Source: Planctomycetota bacterium
Lineage (GTDB): Bacteria > Planctomycetota > Phycisphaerae > UBA1845
DNA length: 8,609 bases
Assembly: GCA_022563055.1 (NCBI GenBank)
Contig: JADFOB010000034.1
Location: 1-8,609 of the forward strand
Reading direction: 5' to 3'
Shown: positions 5,017-8,609 of the stretch, in pieces
Position numbering within the stretch: position 1 is the stretch's first letter
How the letters are laid out: every line of letters starts with the position of its first letter
Notes under the pieces: generated by a model
What the model saw: only the letters and a program-made list of their open reading frames with translations
Told to the model about the DNA's origin: nothing
Database searches by the model: none
Program-made: the position numbers and the translations under genes

Positions 5017-6165
5017 ATGGGGCAAGGGAATCTGATTCAACCGCATGGTGGCCAACTTGTTGATCGAACCGGCGCGTCAAAGGCCGCTACGGATCCAAAG
5101 GTTTCGATCGTTCTGAGCGAACGACAACAATGCGACTTGGAGATGCTCGCGATCGGTGCCATGAGCCCTCTGGAGGGGTTCATGGGCGAGGCGGACTACA
5201 ACAGCGTGTGCGACAACATGACGCTCGTTGACGGGACGGTTTGGCCCCTGCCGATCACCTGCGCTGTGGACACGGCTACGGCGGAGGGGATACAGATCGG
5301 GGACCGCGTAGCGCTCACGGACGGCGCCGCGCGACTGCTTGGCTACCTCAACGTCACCCAGAAGTACAAACAAGATAAGCTCAAACAGGCGCTCAAGGCC
5401 TTCGGCACCGAGGACGCCGCCCACCCCGGCGTCAAGGTGACGTACGATGAGGGTGACATCTGCTTAGGGGGAACCATCGACGCGATCACGCCGCGCCACG
5501 ACCCGATGTTTAGCGAGCACCGCTTGACGCCGGTCCAGACGCGCGCCGAATTCCAGAAACGCGGTTGGAAGACGATCGTCGCGTTCCAGACGCGCAATCC
5601 CATTCACCGCGCCCACGAGTATCTTACGAAGTGCGCCCAGGAGATCACCGACGGACTGCTTATTCACCCGTTGATGGGAGCGACGAAGGACGGCGACATC
5701 CCGGCCGAGGTCCGCATGAAGTGCTACGAAGTGATCATCGAAAAGTATTACCACCCCGATCACACGATGCTGACGGTGATGCCCGCAGCGATGCGCTATG
5801 CCGGACCTCGCGAGGCGATCCTGCACGCCATCATGCGGCAGAACTACGGTTGCAGCCACATCATCATCGGGCGCGACCACGCGGGTGTTGGGGACTACTA
5901 CGGAACCTTCGACGCCCAGGAGCTCTTCGACAAGATTCCCGCGGGTGCGCTCAAGATCACGCCGTTGAAGTTCGAGCACGCTGCCTGGTCCAAGCAAGCC
6001 GGTGGCATGGTCAGCGGCAAGACCTTTCCGAAGATTCAAGGCGATCAAATCTTCCTGTCGGGAACCAAAGTCCGCGAGATGCTGGCTCGAGGTGAGCGTC
6101 CACCGCCCGAGTTCACCCGTCCCGAGGTCGCGGATATCCTGATCGATGCGATGAAGGATGCTTAG
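5017..6165 (+). CDS. sat: Sulfate adenylyltransferase (ATP sulfurylase, homo-oligomeric Sat type)
   Basis: Makes adenosine 5'-phosphosulfate and pyrophosphate from ATP and sulfate (reversibly), the first step of assimilatory or dissimilatory sulfate metabolism. The 382-residue length fits the single-subunit Sat family, not CysD/CysN. The N-terminal PUA-like domain spans about 1-165. The catalytic domain has the nucleotide-binding QTRNPIHRAHE (191-201), MRYAGPREAILHAI (259-272), HIIIGRDHAGVGDYYG (281-296) and the C-terminal SGTKVREMLARGERPPPEF (348-366). AAAGGGG six bases before the ATG supports the start. Oddly, the stretch where many bacterial and archaeal Sat proteins carry a CxxCGGMxSxKTCP zinc site reads WSKQAGGMVSGKTFPK (324-339), so the cysteines are gone. 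No APS kinase, APS reductase or sulfate transporter gene is in view, so the direction of the pathway cannot be told. The gene lies between inverted copies of a MITE-like element. Confidence 0.96.
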   Translation: MGQGNLIQPHGGQLVDRTGASKAATDPKVSIVLSERQQCDLEMLAIGAMSPLEGFMGEADYNSVCDNMTLVDGTVWPLPITCAVDTATAEGIQIGDRVALTDGAARLLGYLNVTQKYKQDKLKQALKAFGTEDAAHPGVKVTYDEGDICLGGTIDAITPRHDPMFSEHRLTPVQTRAEFQKRGWKTIVAFQTRNPIHRAHEYLTKCAQEITDGLLIHPLMGATKDGDIPAEVRMKCYEVIIEKYYHPDHTMLTVMPAAMRYAGPREAILHAIMRQNYGCSHIIIGRDHAGVGDYYGTFDAQELFDKIPAGALKITPLKFEHAAWSKQAGGMVSGKTFPKIQGDQIFLSGTKVREMLARGERPPPEFTRPEVADILIDAMKDA

Positions 6166-6169
6166 TACG

Positions 6170-6202
6170 CCGTTGCCGATGTTGTGATGGATCATCCAAC
6201 GG
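6170..6202 (+). terminator. Possible weak terminator hairpin after sat
   Basis: CCGTTG (6170-6175) pairs with CAACGG (6197-6202), and the loop contains a smaller GATG (6186-6189) / CATC (6193-6196) stem. The hairpin begins five bases past the sat stop but has no T-run after it, so its termination strength is doubtful. Confidence 0.25.
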
Positions 6203-6210
6203 AGCAGACT

Positions 6211-6291
6211 GTGTGCCACTGCTCTTGAGCAGTGCAGGGGCTCGCCACGGCGTGGACCGAACCCTAAGTTTTACTTGTGACAGAACACTAG
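6211..6291 (-). mobile_element. Truncated inverted copy of MITE-like element 2
   Basis: Read on the minus strand from 6291, this begins CTAGTGTTCTGTCACA and continues through the same 81 bases as 4755-4835. I count 75 of 81 identical, with four of the six differences clustered in the terminal repeat (positions 7-10). The internal CACTGCTC/GAGCAGTG hairpin is intact (6217-6234). The other end of the element (about 29 bases with the second terminal repeat) is missing, and similarity stops at 6211. The copy ends 54 bases before the preferred start of the phosphoesterase gene, and so may have replaced its original upstream sequence. Confidence 0.8.
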
Positions 6292-6345
6292 TGCTCCTCG
6301 ATGCGTCATCGGGTGGACGTGTCGCCGTTACGAGTGCGTGTTCCC

Positions 6346-7380
6346 ATGATGCATGAGCCCGACAGCGCGGGGGTGGCCCAAGTGCCGGCTGGAGTGATCC
6401 AAGCCATCGAGACCATGCGCGCGCCGGTCCTTGTCAGCCACGTCATACCCGATGCCGATGCGCTGGGCAGTATGCTCGCACTCGCGATGGCTTTGGACTC
6501 CAAGACCTGCACTCCCAAGGTCTCGCTTCCGCCCGAGTCCGTGTCGCGACGGTTGGGATTCCTGGTCGAGTGGGCCGACGCAAAGATCGCAGGAGCAGAG
6601 GACTTCTCCCACGCCGACGGTTTCGTGGTGTTGGACACAGCCAAGAAATCTCGGTGCAGCGTAGGATCCGCTTTGAACGGGACCGAATGGTCGGATGGTC
6701 GGGGTGTGGTCAACATCGACCACCACGTCACCAACACGTACTTTGGCGACGTGAACTGGGTTGTGCCCTCGGCTGGGAGTACGTGCGAACTCGTCTACCA
6801 CCTGCTTCGCTCCGCGGGCCGACCGATCAACGGCGTGAGCGCCTCGCTTCTGTTCGCCGGAATCCAGACCGACACGCTGGGGTTCTCCTTACCGACGACG
6901 ACGTCCTCGGTGTTGCGGGCGGCTTCGGATCTGGCCGCCCTCGGCGCTGATATTGCCGCACTGGGCGACCGCCTGTTCCGCGGGCGCTCCTGGGCGGAGT
7001 TCAACTTGCTTGGGATCATCTATGCGAACACGAAAGTGCTGGCGGGTGGGCAGTTGGCCTTTAGCTCCGCGGATTACGACGAGATCCACGCGGCGGGCTG
7101 CACGGCGGCTGATATCGATGATCAGATAAGCGTTCCCCGTTCGCTCGCCGGTGTGCGCTTGGCGATGCTCTTTACGGAGGGCCGCAAGGGCAAGACTCGC
7201 ATCAACTTCCGAAGCGCCGGTGGCGTCACCGTCGTGGATCTTGCGGCGGAGTTCGACGGCGGCGGGCATTCCCAGGCCGCCGGCGCCATCCTCGATTGCC
7301 CACCGGCCGACGCCATCGAGAGGGTTGTGCCTCGCGCCCTCGAGTGCCTCAAGCAGTTTCCCCAAACGCATACCGTCTGA
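6346..7380 (+). CDS. nrnA: DHH/DHHA1 phosphoesterase, NrnA-type oligoribonuclease / pAp phosphatase
   Basis: Family members degrade short oligoribonucleotides to mononucleotides and often remove the 3'-phosphate of pAp, the by-product of PAPS reduction; some act on cyclic dinucleotides or pGpG. From ATG 6346 the protein has 344 residues. The DHH domain shows SHVIPDADALGS (31-42, metal ligands H32, D36, D38), VVLDT with D97, the NIDHH signature (123-127) and GIQTDTLGF with D176. The DHHA1 domain ends with FDGGGHSQAAG (303-313). All key residues are present, so it should be active. The start is uncertain: ATG 6301, ATG 6346 and ATG 6349 share the frame and none has a strong Shine-Dalgarno sequence. 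6346 is chosen because the family usually begins about 25-30 residues before the HxxPDxD motif. Being next to sat fits a pAp-clearing role, by inference only. It converges on the NUDIX gene with 3 bases between stops. Confidence 0.9.
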   Translation: MMHEPDSAGVAQVPAGVIQAIETMRAPVLVSHVIPDADALGSMLALAMALDSKTCTPKVSLPPESVSRRLGFLVEWADAKIAGAEDFSHADGFVVLDTAKKSRCSVGSALNGTEWSDGRGVVNIDHHVTNTYFGDVNWVVPSAGSTCELVYHLLRSAGRPINGVSASLLFAGIQTDTLGFSLPTTTSSVLRAASDLAALGADIAALGDRLFRGRSWAEFNLLGIIYANTKVLAGGQLAFSSADYDEIHAAGCTAADIDDQISVPRSLAGVRLAMLFTEGRKGKTRINFRSAGGVTVVDLAAEFDGGGHSQAAGAILDCPPADAIERVVPRALECLKQFPQTHTV

Positions 7381-7383
7381 CGT

Positions 7384-7806
7384 TCACTCGCCCAACATCT
7401 CGAGCACGCGTTGGTTCGAGGGCAATCCCGGTTGAACCGTCCGGATCTGCGGGCCGGTAAACCAGCCGACCTCGGCGACCTCGTCCTCGGCCCGACGGAG
7501 TGTCCCGCCGACCAGGCGGATGCGCCAAACAGCCAGCACATATCGACCGGCGCTGACCCGCACCGAACCCAACCGCTCAAACGGGAGAACGTCGAGACCC
7601 AATTCCTCCGCCAGCTCTCGCCGGACGGCGCGACGAGGAGTTTCGCCCGGCTCGACGTGACCACCGGGGAAACACCAAAAGCCGCCCATGGCGATGCCGT
7701 CAGCGCGACGGATCATTAAGTAGCGGCGACCGTCGGCGAGGATTCCAATGGCGCCGCGGCCAACGCGGCGAGCCCTCGACGCTCTTCGTTGCGCGTCTTG
7801 CGTCAC
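7384..7806 (-). CDS. NUDIX hydrolase (MutT-like)
   Basis: NUDIX enzymes cleave nucleoside diphosphates linked to another group (oxidised dNTPs, NDP-sugars, ADP-ribose, dinucleoside polyphosphates); the substrate cannot be read from sequence. From GTG 7806 there are 140 residues, a normal size. The complete Nudix box is G49-x5-E55-x7-R63-E64-L65-x-E67-E68-x-G70, preceded by GFWCFPGGH and followed by beta strands ending in EVGWFTGPQI. The frame stays open up to 8052, but that extension would read through the terminator at 7845-7880 and the neighbouring gene's end, so the true start lies inside 7806-7845. GTG 7806 (VTQDAQRR) is the best candidate, though the only purine-rich site (AGGA) is about 12-13 bases away. 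It is probably a single-gene unit with a promoter in the short gap after the terminator. Confidence 0.88.
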   Translation of the reverse strand: MTQDAQRRASRARRVGRGAIGILADGRRYLMIRRADGIAMGGFWCFPGGHVEPGETPRRAVRRELAEELGLDVLPFERLGSVRVSAGRYVLAVWRIRLVGGTLRRAEDEVAEVGWFTGPQIRTVQPGLPSNQRVLEMLGE

Positions 7807-7844
7807 GTTGTCACGGATCCTGCATGCACGAATTGGTTGCGCAC

Positions 7845-7880
7845 AAAAAGGCGGCGGGTGCCAACCCAGCACCCGCCGCC
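7845..7880 (-). terminator. Strong intrinsic terminator of the pseudopilin-like gene
   Basis: On the minus strand, GGCGGCGGGTGC (complement of 7869-7880) pairs perfectly with GCACCCGCCGCC (complement of 7850-7861) over 12 bp with a 7-base loop, and is followed immediately by TTTTT (7849-7845). It sits 39 bases past the stop of the minus-strand gene at 7920 and upstream of the NUDIX start, so it separates the two genes into different transcripts. Confidence 0.9.
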
Positions 7881-7919
7881 GCAAGCTACACCTAAGGCAT
7901 ACGCCCTTGGCGCCAGATC

Positions 7920-8609
7920 CTACGGATAGATCAGCGTATCCGTTGAGGAGTAAGCAGCCACGCCCAGGGCATCGTCGCCTGGGAACGGTATTGGGTTCGT
8001 CTGGACCGGCGTGTCGCCGTGAATCCGGTTGGAACCATTGGGGTCGTCCCATTCGTCGAGCATCAGCGTGTAAATGTTGTCATGGTCGATGCCGATCGCC
8101 GGCATTCGGTGGAACGTGGCGTGGCCATCCGCAAACAACGCCTGCTGGCCTTCACCGTTACCGCCGCCACCGTGGTTGCCGGAGTTAAACCGCCGCCACG
8201 ACTTGGGCGCATCGTTGATCGTCAGCAAGTCCCCTGTTTCGGGCGACGCCCACTGAGGGTTGCTCTGCCCCTCTTGATAGAACGGTCCGCGGTCGGCCAT
8301 CATGATCATGCGGTTGTCGACACCCTCGCGCGGCCGCGTATCGCGCGGGCCGAACGGTACCAAATACCCGTAGCTGATGTTGTCCGTGTCCTTGAAATCG
8401 TAGTAGAAGTCGATGTTCTCGGTCGGATCCGACTCGTCGCCGCTGCTGGGGCAGATAAACTGCTTCGGCGTCACATCGCCGGAACGCACCAACATCCAGA
8501 AGGAGCGGGTGACGGACACCAGCGTGCTGGCATTGCTGCCGAACGAGAAGCTCCGGAACTCCCGATCCACGCCGATGGGACCACGACCGTCCGGATCCTG
8601 GATGTAGTC
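7920..8609 (-). CDS. Type II secretion/pseudopilin-like protein of the H-X9-DG class, 3' part (start outside window)
   Basis: The frame is open from the window edge at 8609 to a TAG at 7922-7920, giving 229 visible residues. A GTG at 8570 is only an internal valine codon. The visible part carries FICPSSGDESDPTE, DFYYDFKD, NISYGYLVPFG, REGVDNRMIMMADRGPFY and NHGGGGNGEGQQALFADGHATF, ending in STDTLIYP. The CPSS stretch and the Asn-His ... ALFADGH block are the hallmark of the large planctomycete families annotated as prepilin-type cleavage/methylation or H-X9-DG proteins. These carry an N-terminal type IV pilin-like signal and form pseudopilin-like surface or secretion components. The N-terminal signal lies beyond the window. 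The His-to-DG spacing here is 14 residues instead of 9, because of a Gly/Asn-rich loop. A strong terminator follows, so this is the last gene of its transcript. Confidence 0.85.
   Translation of the reverse strand, partial: DYIQDPDGRGPIGVDREFRSFSFGSNASTLVSVTRSFWMLVRSGDVTPKQFICPSSGDESDPTENIDFYYDFKDTDNISYGYLVPFGPRDTRPREGVDNRMIMMADRGPFYQEGQSNPQWASPETGDLLTINDAPKSWRRFNSGNHGGGGNGEGQQALFADGHATFHRMPAIGIDHDNIYTLMLDEWDDPNGSNRIHGDTPVQTNPIPFPGDDALGVAAYSSTDTLIYP

Noticed and set aside
5464..6219. 251-codon minus-strand frame opposite sat
   Set aside because: Lies antisense to sat; composition is Arg/Val/Leu-rich shadow sequence with no motif or ribosome site.
4755..6291. Functional composite transposon carrying sat
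   Set aside because: There is no transposase, the right copy lacks its outer end, and no outer target duplication is visible. Kept only as an inverted-repeat observation.
7807..8052. Upstream extension of the NUDIX reading frame to 8052
   Set aside because: It would cross a strong terminator and the 3' end of the pseudopilin-like gene; homology to NUDIX proteins starts only after about residue 83 of that frame.
1..8609. tRNA or rRNA genes
   Set aside because: No cloverleaf with a TTCGA-type T-loop and acceptor pairing and no rRNA-like conserved stretch was found on either strand by eye.

Overview
The window looks like chromosomal DNA from a GC-rich member of the Planctomycetota, probably near Phycisphaerae. 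The inference rests on three things: a pseudopilin-like gene of the CPSS / H-X9-DG type at the right edge, a ThrRS with the enlarged catalytic-domain insertion I associate with this phylum, and intergenic DNA packed with short palindromic repeats and small inverted-repeat elements. No tRNA, rRNA, CRISPR array, transposase or phage gene is visible.

Layout. Bases 2-472 hold the C-terminal part of a probable MCE/MlaD-type lipid-transport protein. Bases 473-1740 are a long, mostly non-coding stretch. It contains a two-hairpin inverted repeat (679-761), a well-formed promoter with a 38-residue hydrophobic small ORF (931-1047), three copies of a palindromic repeat core and a second good promoter (1364-1391). 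Then come thrS (1741-3915) and infC (4035-4544), an old translation gene pair; infC appears to start at a non-standard AUC codon. Bases 4545-5016 carry two MITE-like elements that share one CTAG. Next is sat, ATP sulfurylase (5017-6165), followed by a truncated inverted copy of the second element (6211-6291) and a DHH/DHHA1 phosphoesterase of the NrnA type (6346-7380). On the minus strand, a NUDIX hydrolase (7384-7806) converges on the phosphoesterase. Further right, also on the minus strand, is the 3' part of the pseudopilin-like gene (7920-8609), closed by a strong intrinsic terminator (7845-7880).

How the genes relate. thrS and infC both serve translation. Sat makes APS from sulfate and ATP. 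NrnA-type enzymes can hydrolyse pAp, the by-product of PAPS reduction, so the sat-nrnA neighbourhood is metabolically sensible, although a mobile-element remnant now lies between the two genes. The MCE, NUDIX and pseudopilin genes look like independent units.

No new multi-gene system is apparent; the protein genes belong to known families. The items worth checking are the MITE family around sat, the AUC start of infC, the promoter-backed hydrophobic micro-ORF, the loss of the usual zinc ligands in Sat, and the repeat copy that ends just before the thrS start. All alignments and counts were made by eye.
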